DNA of 64,000 bases from Phycisphaerae bacterium (GTDB taxonomy: Bacteria > Planctomycetota > Phycisphaerae > Tepidisphaerales > Tepidisphaeraceae): contig BPJO01000006.1 of the NCBI GenBank assembly GCA_026004655.1, forward strand, positions 62,001-126,000, written 5' to 3'. Under the pieces are notes generated by a model. That model saw only the letters and a list, made by a program, of their open reading frames with translations, made no database searches and was not told the DNA's origin. A program made the translations under genes and the position numbers. Positions 16,767 through 26,368 of this stretch are shown one piece after another; the stretch's first letter is position 1; each line of letters begins with the position of its first letter.

Positions 16767-17552
16767 TTATTCGATCGGTTTTCCCTTGATCGTCAGTCGT
16801 ACGGGATGACCAAACCAGGACCGCTGACCGTGGGTATACTTTTCTTCCATGAGTTTGACGACATCGGACATATTTCCTGTCTCTTTGACCCAACCATTCT
16901 CTATGTCCGGGAAATCGATCCGGCAATTCTCACATTTTTTTCCATCATAAAAACGGATCGGGCACCAAAAGCTTTCCACGTTCCGGAGCATCTCCGCGCC
17001 CAGAGAGTAAACCCCGGTCATCCAGTCGCAATATAAACACCAGATCAGATCATGTCCGACCAATCCCTCAAACTTCTGACGACTCACGTTGACCCATTCA
17101 GACTGAGAATACCGCGGAAAACCCAAAAGTAACGGCAAAACCCAGTACACCCCCAACTGCAAGGCACGGATCAGCAGAAAGACCGGAAGCGCGATCACCG
17201 TAAACCATAACGCCAGGTGATTCTGCCATCGTCCGACGGTTCGATTTAAAAAACTGACAATTCGGGGCCCTTTCATGGCTTGGGGGTGCATGGTTTCGTG
17301 AACCCGACACCATACGACCAACGCTGTCACCTGACCGATCAGAACACCCAGCCAACCCGGCCAGCCCCCCCAGACCCCGCCTATCACCCAGGGAACCCAA
17401 GTCAGCAACGACACCACACCATCCAGACCCGGAGCGTGGGTCACCCCTCGACCGATATGTCTGCCCCATAACGTCAGTGCCAATGCCAAACCCAGGACCG
17501 TTGCCAGACTGATCCCATAACCGACCAGCAAATGAACAAAAAATAGATGCAT
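16767..17552 (-). CDS. Membrane protein with Cys-rich C-terminal domain, unknown
   Basis: 261 aa. Four or five membrane segments occupy residues 1-155 (for example LATVLGLALALTLWG, WFTVIALPVFLLIRALQL). The C-terminal 100 residues are soluble and contain LIWCLYCDW, then FWCPIRFYDGKKCENCRIDFP; the five Cys could bind a metal. The sequence also has WCRVHETMHPQAM, with two His near Cys. I do not recognise the family. It sits between the MFS gene and the ArnT-like gene on the same strand, so a membrane-envelope role is plausible. Confidence 0.6.
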   Translation of the reverse strand: MHLFFVHLLVGYGISLATVLGLALALTLWGRHIGRGVTHAPGLDGVVSLLTWVPWVIGGVWGGWPGWLGVLIGQVTALVVWCRVHETMHPQAMKGPRIVSFLNRTVGRWQNHLALWFTVIALPVFLLIRALQLGVYWVLPLLLGFPRYSQSEWVNVSRQKFEGLVGHDLIWCLYCDWMTGVYSLGAEMLRNVESFWCPIRFYDGKKCENCRIDFPDIENGWVKETGNMSDVVKLMEEKYTHGQRSWFGHPVRLTIKGKPIE

Positions 17553-17583
17553 GTTAGCAGTGTCAACGATTCGTGATAGATTG

Positions 17584-18975
17584 TCACGCCGGTTGCTCGG
17601 ACCTCCGCTCGGGTGGGTGCTTCAAATCCTCAGTGTACATGCTCCAAAACCCCAACCAAGCCACCAAGTTCATACAAACGCTCATCGCAAAAACGCCGTA
17701 TCCCATCCCGTAAGGTCGTAAAAACTCAAAAACCCATATCCCCAGGAACGGAGCAATAAAGCCCCTCAACCCTGTCAGCATGACATGCACGGCCATGTAA
17801 TCCGCGGACTTTTCCGGACTAGCAAACTCATTATGACCCAGATTCCAAACCAAGTTCCCCGCAGCAATCGATAATCCGATCAACACCTGCCCGACGATAA
17901 TGACCGGAAGACTCATGAAATACGCACCCAAAAGGATGGTTGTCTGGGCGGTTAACCAAAATGCACCCTGAATGACTCTGAATCGGCTGATCATGACTCG
18001 ATCAAATAAGGGCGCCCAAACCGGAAGCGCCAGTATCGTGATCACCAAAGGGATAATTTGTAGGACGACGGTGGCTAGGGTGTAGTCCCTTTTAGGGTCG
18101 GTCAGTTCCCGACTGACCAGAAATACCAGAGGGGGCTGAAGCATCATAAAGCTGAATCCAGCCAGCATTTGCCATCGTTGATATTGCCTGAACCGCCGAT
18201 CCTCCTTCAGCACGGAAAAGGCCCGCTGCAATGTTTGGAATAAACTCCGGTGTACAGGAGGGAAGTAGTTCAATATGTTCGTTTCTTCGGTCTGGGCCAG
18301 GTTTTCTGGTCGAACTGCGATCAACCGGGCCTCTTTGAGCATACTCTTTTCTCGACGGACCCTGACGTGCGAAAACTGCCAAACCCCGATCAATCCTAGA
18401 ATTGCTGCGATCAGGTAAAGCCACACATACGCATCGGGGTTGGCATCAAGCCAGCGTGAACCCCAAAAAGTAGTCATCGCCAGAACTGCTGTCGCGACCA
18501 TATTGATCCTTGCGACAATTTGTCCCCGCAAATGTTGTGGGTAGTTGTATCGCCAAAGGGTACTTCGGACCGTTACGATCCCCGCAGCGAAAATCCGTAC
18601 CAAAATAATCAAGAACGCAAAAACCCACGCCCCGACGGTCCGGTCGGGGATCATCGCCGTCAACGCGACCGAAGCAATCCCGACAACCACGCCAAGTTGT
18701 AAACCGTTGACAAATCGGACTTTCTGGCGATTTCGCGACAGTTCTGCCCACAACAGTGCCACGATATTGCCGAACATCGGGGCAGCGGTCAGGACCGCAA
18801 TTACCATTTCACTCGCGTGGAAATACTTCGCGGCAACGATGGCCGAAAACGCCCCCTCGGCTAGCGCCGCTGCTAGGGGGTATGTCATGGCCGACCACAT
18901 TTCGTAGTGGTAATTCCGCCGCAACATGAACGGCTGATGACGTGCCCCAATCCGGTAATAATCCCAATAAGACAT
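17584..18975 (-). CDS. Major facilitator superfamily transporter
   Basis: 463 aa with about twelve membrane helices split by a long hydrophilic loop at about 200-260, as in MFS proteins. RSTLWRYNYPQHLRGQIVARIN corresponds to the cytoplasmic loop 4-5 motif. The substrate is unknown; related planctomycete proteins are annotated only as MFS. It follows directly after the strong terminator at 19044-19080, so it must have its own promoter in the 68-bp gap. The gene order suggests an envelope-related cargo but this is weak. Confidence 0.72.
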   Translation of the reverse strand: MSYWDYYRIGARHQPFMLRRNYHYEMWSAMTYPLAAALAEGAFSAIVAAKYFHASEMVIAVLTAAPMFGNIVALLWAELSRNRQKVRFVNGLQLGVVVGIASVALTAMIPDRTVGAWVFAFLIILVRIFAAGIVTVRSTLWRYNYPQHLRGQIVARINMVATAVLAMTTFWGSRWLDANPDAYVWLYLIAAILGLIGVWQFSHVRVRREKSMLKEARLIAVRPENLAQTEETNILNYFPPVHRSLFQTLQRAFSVLKEDRRFRQYQRWQMLAGFSFMMLQPPLVFLVSRELTDPKRDYTLATVVLQIIPLVITILALPVWAPLFDRVMISRFRVIQGAFWLTAQTTILLGAYFMSLPVIIVGQVLIGLSIAAGNLVWNLGHNEFASPEKSADYMAVHVMLTGLRGFIAPFLGIWVFEFLRPYGMGYGVFAMSVCMNLVAWLGFWSMYTEDLKHPPERRSEQPA

Positions 18976-19043
18976 AACACTTACACCCGGACCGGGTCTG
19001 AACCACTTCAGCGACGATCCACTGTGTAAAGCTCCCTATAAGC

Positions 19044-19080
19044 AAAAAAAAACCGACCTGCAAGTTTTCTTGCAGGTCGG
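19044..19080 (-). terminator. Rho-independent terminator of the small lipoprotein gene
   Basis: A perfect 12-bp stem (19053-19064 with 19069-19080) and a 4-nt loop are followed on the minus strand by nine T residues. It ends transcription from the upstream lipoprotein gene at 19106-19327 and isolates the MFS gene. Confidence 0.93.
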
Positions 19081-19105
19081 ACGCACTTTTTATTGTCAAG
19101 CAACC

Positions 19106-19327
19106 TTATCGGATATGCCAATACGTCAATCCACTCATGGGGCGCAACAGGAGCGCTGAATCGATATCGTCCATGATCATTTTTCCTTCCATGTCCCAAT
19201 TCCGCGCGATCATCTGAACCCTTTCTTCGGTCGAGTATACAGGTGTCCATCCGATTTCATTCGGACGGGCACAACCTATCACCGCGGATCCTACAGTGAC
19301 CACAACAAGAAAAATGACACTTCGCAT
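19106..19327 (-). CDS. Small lipoprotein
   Basis: 73 aa from ATG 19327 with AGGAA seven bases upstream. The signal ends in the lipobox SAVIGC, giving a mature protein of about 55 residues with no recognisable domain. It is a single-gene transcript ended by the strong hairpin at 19044-19080. Short monocistronic lipoproteins with strong terminators are often abundant, but the function is unknown. The alternative longer start (19393) lacks a signal peptide and is rejected. Confidence 0.68.
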   Translation of the reverse strand: MRSVIFLVVVTVGSAVIGCARPNEIGWTPVYSTEERVQMIARNWDMEGKMIMDDIDSALLLRPMSGLTYWHIR

Positions 19328-19504
19328 GGACAATTCCTGATGTAAAACTGTGTTGTTACGCTCCACCTTTGGCGTATTAAACCAACCTGACAAACGCCTG
19401 TCAAAAAATATTCCCGTTTATTCACACAAAATAATCCTGACTCGTGTGGTGGATGAAAGGCGTCCTGGTTGCACCGAAATATCGATAAGCCGACTGATCA
19501 ATTC

Positions 19505-19813
19505 TTATTTCTTTCGTGCATCGTCGGTTGAGTTAATAAGTTCTTGAAGCTCCTGTTCCGAAGCAATATGGGCTAACCAATGGAGTTTCCCCGTTTCACC
19601 AAGCCGACGCAGTAATTCAGGGTGATCCCGCAGATCTGAGAGGGTCCAATCCCGTACATCCACGTAAGTATCCTTTATCCCGAGTCGGTGTTTGGGGATG
19701 ATCCCGATCCAGGCATCAGCCCCGGGCCAACGAACGATATAAACTGCCGATCCTGCCAAGCCCCAGCCCGCTAGCAGTACTAGTATGATCAATGTCTTCA
19801 AGGTACGAATCAT
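19505..19813 (-). CDS. Small membrane-anchored hypothetical protein
   Basis: 102 aa. One N-terminal hydrophobic segment (about 7-27, ILVLLAGWGLAGSAVYIV) serves as signal anchor. The rest is soluble, charged, with DLRDHPELLRRLGETGKLHWLA, an ankyrin- or HEAT-like helical feel but no clear family. It follows a gene of unknown function after a gap of 23 bp, so they may be co-transcribed. Confidence 0.5.
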   Translation of the reverse strand: MIRTLKTLIILVLLAGWGLAGSAVYIVRWPGADAWIGIIPKHRLGIKDTYVDVRDWTLSDLRDHPELLRRLGETGKLHWLAHIASEQELQELINSTDDARKK

Positions 19814-19836
19814 CCCATGCGTCCCGAATCAAAAAA

Positions 19837-20412
19837 TTAATCGGATTGATCCGTGGAATGGCGGTTTTGTGTCGAAGAACCGGCTTGTTTGTGCTTCTCG
19901 GGGATTTCGGGGCTGAACGTATCGACCGATGCCGAATCGACGGACGCTTCTTCATCGGATGGATTGGCCGAAGATGATGGTTCCTGAGAAGTATAGCATT
20001 CATCCGGGGTTTGAAACGGCACATCAGATTCGTGGGCATGATAAGCCAAGTCGGAAGGTTTAACCCGGATCGGCTCGATAACGGCATGATAGTAACCGTG
20101 TGCAAACAACCCCTGCTGTTGCTGATAGGGCAGATTAATCAGCTCGCAGAACTCGCGGACCAATGCTTGAGCAGCCGGGTCGTTGCGTTCGACTGATTGG
20201 ACCGCCTGGCAGTGCTTACGGTCACGGAACTTCATCATTTGCACGAACCGACCGCTGGTCTCACCTCCGGTCCAATTGGCCCCGACTTGTTCATAAACCT
20301 CAAAATGATCGCAACCCAGTCGCATCAGTACCTGGCGAAAGCGCTGCATCAGGTGCTGATGGGCTGCACGCTTTTCCTTGGGAACAATGTAACTGTTGGT
20401 TTGAAGAAGCAT
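19837..20412 (-). CDS. Hypothetical protein, alpha-beta barrel-like N-terminal half
   Basis: 191 aa, ATG 20412. Residues 1-115 have the strand-helix pattern of a ferredoxin-like or dimeric alpha-beta barrel (MLLQTNSYIVPKEKRAAHQ, HFEVYEQVGANW, RFVQMMKFRDRKHCQAVQ), as in NIPSNAP or ABM-type proteins. The last 60 residues are Ser/Glu/Asp-rich and probably disordered. The function is unknown. A 150-bp gap with no recognised feature separates it from the UDP-sugar decarboxylase gene. Confidence 0.55.
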   Translation of the reverse strand: MLLQTNSYIVPKEKRAAHQHLMQRFRQVLMRLGCDHFEVYEQVGANWTGGETSGRFVQMMKFRDRKHCQAVQSVERNDPAAQALVREFCELINLPYQQQQGLFAHGYYHAVIEPIRVKPSDLAYHAHESDVPFQTPDECYTSQEPSSSANPSDEEASVDSASVDTFSPEIPEKHKQAGSSTQNRHSTDQSD

Positions 20413-20562
20413 GAGAACGATTTCTCCGTTCCGGCCATTTCATTCTGCCACATCCTTGAAGAATGGGCAATTGAGCCCGCCGGAACTCAGAACACCCAAG
20501 ACAATCGCCCCACCACTCGGTTCAAGGGGGAAAGGCTTGTGTTCCAATTCGGAAACGAAATT

Positions 20563-21501
20563 TTACTTCAATTTGTCACGATAGTATTCGATCATCTTGG
20601 CCAAACCTTCGCGCCGGCTAACCACAGGCTCCCAACCAAGAATCTTCCTTGCTCGGGTGATATCCGGTCGACGGACCTTGGGGTCATCCGGGGGCATTTC
20701 ACGAAACGTAATCATGCTCTTGCTCTGCGGGATCAGTTCAAGGATTTCCTTGGCGATGTCGAGGATGGTCAGTTCCGAAGGATTGCCCAGATTGATGGGT
20801 TCAACAAATCCCTCGTTCTCCATAACCATATTGATCCCGCGAATCAGATCAGACACATAACACAAGGATCGCGTCTGCATTCCATCCCCGAAGACGGTCA
20901 ACGGTTCATCATGTAACGCCTGTTTGATGAATGTGATAACCACTCGTCCGTCGTGTGGGTCCATCCGAGGTCCGTACGTATTGAAAATGCGGATCAGACG
21001 GGTATCGACCCCCCGCTCACGGTGATACGCCATGGTGCAGGCTTCGGAGAAACGTTTGGCTTCGTCATACATAGACCGCATCCCGATTGGGTTGACATTT
21101 CCCCAATAAGTTTCGGGTTGAGGATGAACGGCCGGGTCGCCGTAACATTCGCTGGTACTGGCCATTAGGAAACGAGCCTTTTTCCGCTCCGCAAGTTCGA
21201 GGCAGTTCCAGGTTCCCTGAGAATTGACCTTGAGCGTGGCGATCTGATGTTTGACATACCCGATCGGTGAAGCCGGACTGGCCAGGTGATAAATCCGATC
21301 GATCGGTCCATCAATATCAAAAGGCTCGATCACATCTTTTTCGATAAACGTGTAGGCTTTGTTTCCGCTCAGGTGGGCAATATTTTCGCGGTTTCCGGTG
21401 ATGAAGTTATCGATCCCGATCACCTCATGTCCCTGCGAAAGCAGAAGATCGGTCAGATGTGAACCCAAAAATCCGGCCCCACCGGTTACGACACAGCGCA
21501 T
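20563..21501 (-). CDS. UDP-glucuronate decarboxylase (UDP-xylose synthase), SDR family
   Basis: 312 aa, ATG 21501 with GGAGT. Extended SDR: Rossmann [10 protein letters not shown], the ASPASPIGY strand, catalytic ST-SECYGDP and YDEAKR (Y-x3-K). The pattern [26 protein letters not shown] and [25 protein letters not shown] is characteristic of bacterial UXS enzymes, which turn UDP-glucuronate into UDP-xylose. The standard motif has NPIGPR; here it is NPIGMR. It could provide pentose for surface polysaccharide. A 140-bp gap separates it from the next gene. Confidence 0.88.
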   Translation of the reverse strand: MRCVVTGGAGFLGSHLTDLLLSQGHEVIGIDNFITGNRENIAHLSGNKAYTFIEKDVIEPFDIDGPIDRIYHLASPASPIGYVKHQIATLKVNSQGTWNCLELAERKKARFLMASTSECYGDPAVHPQPETYWGNVNPIGMRSMYDEAKRFSEACTMAYHRERGVDTRLIRIFNTYGPRMDPHDGRVVITFIKQALHDEPLTVFGDGMQTRSLCYVSDLIRGINMVMENEGFVEPINLGNPSELTILDIAKEILELIPQSKSMITFREMPPDDPKVRRPDITRARKILGWEPVVSRREGLAKMIEYYRDKLK

Positions 21502-21641
21502 GTAAACTCCTTCAAAACCTCAGATTCAATGTCCTTATGAAACCTTATTATGCGCTATTTTCGTGTTTTAGCTATTAGGACGAAACCAGATCATTACTCA
21601 AATGAGGTTATCGGACTTTTCAGTCCACGTTAACCGGATTC

Positions 21642-22352
21642 TTAATCCGTAAAACGAAACCGAATGATGGTGAGGATGGCTTTGACACCATCTTTCCAAG
21701 TGATCTTTTTACCTTCTTCGTACGAACGTCCGTAGTAGGCGACGCCGACTTCGTAGATTCTCAACCGAGGACGGATTTTAGCAATTTTTGCTGTGATCTC
21801 GGGTTCAAAACCGAACCGGTCACACTTGATCGTGATCTGGTCCAGCACACTCTTTTTGAACACCTTATAACAGACTTCCATGTCGGTCAGATTTAGATTG
21901 GTGAACATGTTCGACAATGCTGTCAAAAACTTATTGCCCATGGTGTGCCAAAAATACAGTACCCGATGAGGTTCACCGATAAACCGGCTTCCGTAAACCA
22001 CGTCGGCTTTACCTTTTACGATCGGTTCCAGAAGTTTCATGTAGTCATCGGGATCGTATTCGAGGTCGGCATCCTGAATGAGCACCAAATCTCCGGTGGC
22101 CTTTTTGAATCCGTCCCGCAAGGCAGCGCCTTTTCCCTGATTAACGGTTTTATGCAGAATGACAAATGGTGTCTGCGGATACAGCCCGGGCAGTTCGTCC
22201 AATTTCCGAGCGGTCTGATCAGTCGAGCAGTCATTCACACAAATGATTTCTCGATCCACACCATCGGGCAATCGGGCTGAGACGACCTTCTGTACGATCT
22301 CATGCAGCGTCTGTTCTTCATTATAAATCGGAATCACGATCGACAGCTTCAT
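21642..22352 (-). CDS. Family 2 glycosyltransferase coupled to the type VII-like ATPase
   Basis: 236 aa. GT2 fold: LSIVIPIYNEEQTLHEIVQ, IICVNDCSTDQTARKL, NQGKGAALRDGFKKATGDLVLIQDADLEYDP, and GFEPEITAKIAK near the end. This resembles polyprenyl-phosphate glucosyl/mannosyltransferases such as DPM1-like proteins. No membrane helix is present. The start codon overlaps the stop of the 1324-aa FtsK-like ATPase gene by 4 nt (ATGA), which is unusual for a glycosyltransferase and suggests a shared transcript. The gene could glycosylate something made by that system or be a passenger. Confidence 0.85.
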   Translation of the reverse strand: MKLSIVIPIYNEEQTLHEIVQKVVSARLPDGVDREIICVNDCSTDQTARKLDELPGLYPQTPFVILHKTVNQGKGAALRDGFKKATGDLVLIQDADLEYDPDDYMKLLEPIVKGKADVVYGSRFIGEPHRVLYFWHTMGNKFLTALSNMFTNLNLTDMEVCYKVFKKSVLDQITIKCDRFGFEPEITAKIAKIRPRLRIYEVGVAYYGRSYEEGKKITWKDGVKAILTIIRFRFTD

Positions 22353-25300
22353 GCATCATACCCCTCATTCTCGCGGAGCTTTTTGCACGTCTCGATCAAC
22401 CAATCCTCGCGGGGGATTCCATAAGGACGAAACTTTTCCATCACGCCTTGCTCTTCACTGTATAAGAGGGCCCGAAAAAATCCCAGTTTGTTGGCGGCTG
22501 GGGAATCAATCAGGTTGCTCGAATCATTACTGCTCATCTGAAATAGTACCCGGTGATCAAACTCCCGCATCATGCCACGATCGAATGTCCTCTCGATACT
22601 CGCCAGGGTGTCACACCAGGTCACGACATGAATCCCTACGTTCGGACCTTCCTTGATGAGTTCAACGAATTGCTTGGCAGGAGACGCCTTTTGGGGTTCG
22701 TCCGACAGCGAAAAGCTGAAATCGTCGTCTCCTTTCCGTAGCATGCGATAACGTTGAAGCCCATTGACGACCAGGAATACCGAGGTTTGACCGGTTTGTT
22801 CGTCTCCCTGTCTTTTCTTCAATTCTTCCGACCACTCGGAGACCGATTCTTCCACACGTCGGTATTCGATCGAATCAACACGGTGAGGAAGGATCCGGAG
22901 AGTTGATGCGAGCTTGCCTGTGAGAGGCGAATCCGCAGGAGTTCCGTCTAGAAGAACGAATCGCGCTAGGTCAGTCGGCAATTGGGCAGCCAACGATAAA
23001 ATCATCGAAATCAGGATGCTCACGGCTTGTTCATCCTGCTGACCGATGATCAGGACGTTCGCACCGGACTGTCGACGGAACGGAATAGCAGTCGGTTCCT
23101 TGATCGCGACCGGATCCCCGATCCAGGCCAATGGTACAGAAACGGGCCTTCGTCGAGATAGGCATTCCGACAGACGGTGGTTCTGGGCAATATCAGCCGG
23201 GGCGTTGCCTTCAAAAACGATTGGCGGGGTCACAGCCCTTCGCGTGCCATGATTTTTCAGATGTTCGTTCACACGTGACAGATAGGTCTCACGTCTGGCA
23301 TCTGCTAACCAAGCCACTTGAAAAGGAGAATTGTTTTCCACTGCACCGCCGGCATCGTTATAGATTGCTTCTCCCGGTCGTGACAACAATCTGGCAGCAG
23401 AGTTGTTGTCGCCCAAAATTAACTGACTGTCCGTTTCCGAACACTGAAGCGCGATTCGGATGGCCATTTGACCGAGTGTCGTCCGGGCCAGAGAGCCCGC
23501 GCCTCCGATCGTTTGAGAACCCAGGAAAACATGAACTCCGAATGCCCGTCCCTGTCGGACCAGTCGGTCCAGAAGTAATTGGGCGTCCTGTGCTAATTTA
23601 TCGTCTTCAGTGAAAAACTCCTGAAACTCGTCGATGATCAGCATCACCCGGGGCATGACCTGAGCATCGGGCGTCTGACGATATGAGGCCAGATCCTGAA
23701 CCCCAGCCTTTCGAAACAGCTCACCCCGGCGCGACAGTTCCGCGTCGATTCGCTGAAGCACACTCAGCCCGAACTCCCGGTCTGACTCCACCGCGATCGC
23801 ACGGGCGTGGGGGAGCTTGTAATCCGCGTATGTCTTAAACTCGACACCTTTTTTGAAATCGATCAAATAAAACTCCACCTCATCCGGCGAATACCACATC
23901 GCCAGATTCGTCACCAAGGCGTGAAGGAGTGTTGATTTACCCGAACCCGTTTTGCCGGCTACCAGTGTATGCTGGGCCACTCCCCTTCCGCACCGGAAGT
24001 ATTGGAGTCGGGTTGCGCCCATTCGTCCGATGGGAACCGTAATCTCCTCGGCAGCCGACAACGACCAAAACTGTTCTTGTCGGGGTGCGATCGTTTCAAA
24101 ATCGACTTCGACCCGATTCGCCTGTTTAGCTGCCTCGCCGACCCGGTGGACGATCCGGGACAACTGCTCGTCATCGGGCGGGGTGTCCAGGTTCAACGGA
24201 AACTGACCGTACACCTCGTCCTTCCACACCCATCGGTTCGACTCGCGCACAATATTAGCAGCGGAAGCTTCCAGGTCCTCGATCATGATTTCCGGGGGAA
24301 GCGGTTGTCGGATGTCACGCAGTATCAGGGTATAAACGCCACATTTGGCACCGGTTCGTGCGATCGACATCAGTCGTCGTCCGGCATCGCCTTCAAACCC
24401 TCGCGGGAAATCGGCAATGACCAGGAACCGATAGGGTTCTGCCAATTCCCCGGCCTGGGCGTTGTAATCATCGATCGTCTCAAACTCGTTACGGAGATAT
24501 TTTTGAATGACCGTCTCCATATGCTCGGTCAGATCTCTTAGCCGTTCTTCGATCTGTTCTGGAGTTGTCCATATCCGGGTTGTCACCAATTGGTCATCGT
24601 GATCGGCCAAGTGCATGAACCCGGCAAAAGATTGGCCGAGTCCAACAGGATCGAGGATAGTGAAACGGGCGCGTCCCGGGGGTAGACTGATGAGCAGACG
24701 GGTCATGATCATCTGAAGCGCTGCCAGTCCTTCCTGTCGACCGGACGCATCGGTTTGGATCAGTACCGATGCCTCGCGTGGGAACGCCATCATCGCAGGA
24801 ACTGCAAAGTGTTCCGGAAGCGCCAGTTGAAATGAACCATCCCTGGGAATCCCGGCAGACAGACGGTTCATATCAATCTCCAGAGATCCAAAGTTCACCG
24901 ACCGAGGAAACCTGTCAGGCGGGGTCCAATTCCGCTCAAGATCGGACCAGTCGGTTTGCAAACGGGTGATCGACCGGGTCTGACCGATCGGTGCCTGGAT
25001 TTGTTCCAGACCTTCCTGCCAACGTCTCTGCAAAGCCGACCGTCGGGATGAGTAATTATCCTGTAACCGGTTCAACTCCGATTCGAGTTTGATTTTCAGC
25101 CGATTTTGCTCTTCGATGACCTTACCTGCGGTTTCCTGCAACTGACGGTCTTTCCAAGCTGCCAGGTCGTTTTCCTGTCGGGACCGAACTTCTTCAACCC
25201 GATTCATCGCCTGTTGATGCTCGGTTTCCAGGGATTTGAGTTTCGTATCCCTTTGTTGCTGGGCCTTTTTCTGAAGAGGCAGGAGTTGATTCTTGACCCG

Positions 25301-26323
25301 TTCGACCTCGTCATTTCGTTTACGGACAGCTTCCTCGATAGCTCGGGTTTTGGCCCGGGAGGCATTCTCGTGAACGACCTGACTCGCCAGACGGGCATCG
25401 GCTAGCGCAGTACGTAACGGCGCATACGTTTTGCGGATCTGCGAGTTGGCGAACCATTTCAACAAACCTATCAGCACACTACCGCCGAGTAAGGCCCCGA
25501 TCATCGGATAAACCAGTACCTGCCAATCCGGTTTCATCGGATCGGCTTGCCGGGATTGAACGTATACGAACGTGCCAGCCCCGATCAGCAGGACTAGAAC
25601 CGCCGGCCAGACACCGGTCAGCAACCAAGCAAACCCGAATCGCTTCAGACGAGCAAGTAGTTGTCCGATCTGCTGACGCTGTTGGTCTAGAACAGTCTTA
25701 GCCTGCTCTCGAATGGACTCGGCCTCAAGGGACGGGTGATCTGCGGGAACCGGACTGATCCCGTAATTCTGAATCAACTGAACGACGGTCGCTTCGATCC
25801 GGTTGATTTCTTCGATCAGCTCTGAATGGCGTTCGGCATCTTGACGAAATGTCTGATTGGCTTGTAGTTCTGCGGCTTCGAGGACACTGTCAGCCAGCCA
25901 CGAAGCCTGATCGAACTTATTTTTCAGTTCTGCACTAGTCGAATCATATTCTGAAAGAATCTGGGTTCGTTTCCCTGTGTATGATGACTGAATCTTTTTT
26001 ATTTCGCGTTGATAGTGCTCGGAGATGGCTTGGGATTTTTCGGCATTTTTCTCGTCGATCTGTCGTCGAACCGATTCAAGACGGTAGTCGTAATCGCGGA
26101 TCTGTCGTTCGAACTTGGTTTTTAGCTGTTGGGATTCCTGCCGATAACCCACGTCGAGTTCGGCTTCGATCCGGGAAAGTTCTTGGGAAAGGGTCAACAA
26201 ATCGCGCAAAGCGTTTCGTTGAATGTCTCGCGGGGTTTGTTCGGGCACAGATTCCTTCCCGGGCACGGATGATGCGGGAACCACGGGAAGATCGACAGCG
26301 TTCATAGGCGTTTGGTCTTTCAA
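22349..26323 (-). CDS. EssC/EccC-like FtsK/SpoIIIE ATPase with coiled-coil N-terminus
   Basis: 1324 aa from TTG 26323, behind AAGGG; ATG 26305 is an alternative. Coiled coil at about 45-225, two membrane helices (about 233-255 and 267-289), a second coiled coil at about 300-440, then three FtsK-like modules. The first (about 500-690) lacks Walker motifs. The second has Walker A GKTGSGKST at 790-798 and Walker B VMLIIDEF at 893-900, with the R-rich GQAIRIALQC region after it. The third (about 1080-1290) has GQQDEQAVS where Walker A would be. Three modules behind membrane helices recall type VII EssC/EccC, but there is no FHA domain. WXG-like genes lie directly upstream. Confidence 0.85.
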   Translation of the reverse strand: MKDQTPMNAVDLPVVPASSVPGKESVPEQTPRDIQRNALRDLLTLSQELSRIEAELDVGYRQESQQLKTKFERQIRDYDYRLESVRRQIDEKNAEKSQAISEHYQREIKKIQSSYTGKRTQILSEYDSTSAELKNKFDQASWLADSVLEAAELQANQTFRQDAERHSELIEEINRIEATVVQLIQNYGISPVPADHPSLEAESIREQAKTVLDQQRQQIGQLLARLKRFGFAWLLTGVWPAVLVLLIGAGTFVYVQSRQADPMKPDWQVLVYPMIGALLGGSVLIGLLKWFANSQIRKTYAPLRTALADARLASQVVHENASRAKTRAIEEAVRKRNDEVERVKNQLLPLQKKAQQQRDTKLKSLETEHQQAMNRVEEVRSRQENDLAAWKDRQLQETAGKVIEEQNRLKIKLESELNRLQDNYSSRRSALQRRWQEGLEQIQAPIGQTRSITRLQTDWSDLERNWTPPDRFPRSVNFGSLEIDMNRLSAGIPRDGSFQLALPEHFAVPAMMAFPREASVLIQTDASGRQEGLAALQMIMTRLLISLPPGRARFTILDPVGLGQSFAGFMHLADHDDQLVTTRIWTTPEQIEERLRDLTEHMETVIQKYLRNEFETIDDYNAQAGELAEPYRFLVIADFPRGFEGDAGRRLMSIARTGAKCGVYTLILRDIRQPLPPEIMIEDLEASAANIVRESNRWVWKDEVYGQFPLNLDTPPDDEQLSRIVHRVGEAAKQANRVEVDFETIAPRQEQFWSLSAAEEITVPIGRMGATRLQYFRCGRGVAQHTLVAGKTGSGKSTLLHALVTNLAMWYSPDEVEFYLIDFKKGVEFKTYADYKLPHARAIAVESDREFGLSVLQRIDAELSRRGELFRKAGVQDLASYRQTPDAQVMPRVMLIIDEFQEFFTEDDKLAQDAQLLLDRLVRQGRAFGVHVFLGSQTIGGAGSLARTTLGQMAIRIALQCSETDSQLILGDNNSAARLLSRPGEAIYNDAGGAVENNSPFQVAWLADARRETYLSRVNEHLKNHGTRRAVTPPIVFEGNAPADIAQNHRLSECLSRRRPVSVPLAWIGDPVAIKEPTAIPFRRQSGANVLIIGQQDEQAVSILISMILSLAAQLPTDLARFVLLDGTPADSPLTGKLASTLRILPHRVDSIEYRRVEESVSEWSEELKKRQGDEQTGQTSVFLVVNGLQRYRMLRKGDDDFSFSLSDEPQKASPAKQFVELIKEGPNVGIHVVTWCDTLASIERTFDRGMMREFDHRVLFQMSSNDSSNLIDSPAANKLGFFRALLYSEEQGVMEKFRPYGIPREDWLIETCKKLRENEGYDA

Positions 26324-26368
26324 GGCGAACCCTTCCGGCAGAGGGAGATTATCCTGTTGTCATTCCAT

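Noticed and set aside
20197..20916. A 239-codon plus-strand open frame.
   Set aside because: It is antisense to the UDP-glucuronate decarboxylase and its upstream hypothetical gene, both of which carry clear protein motifs or ribosome sites.
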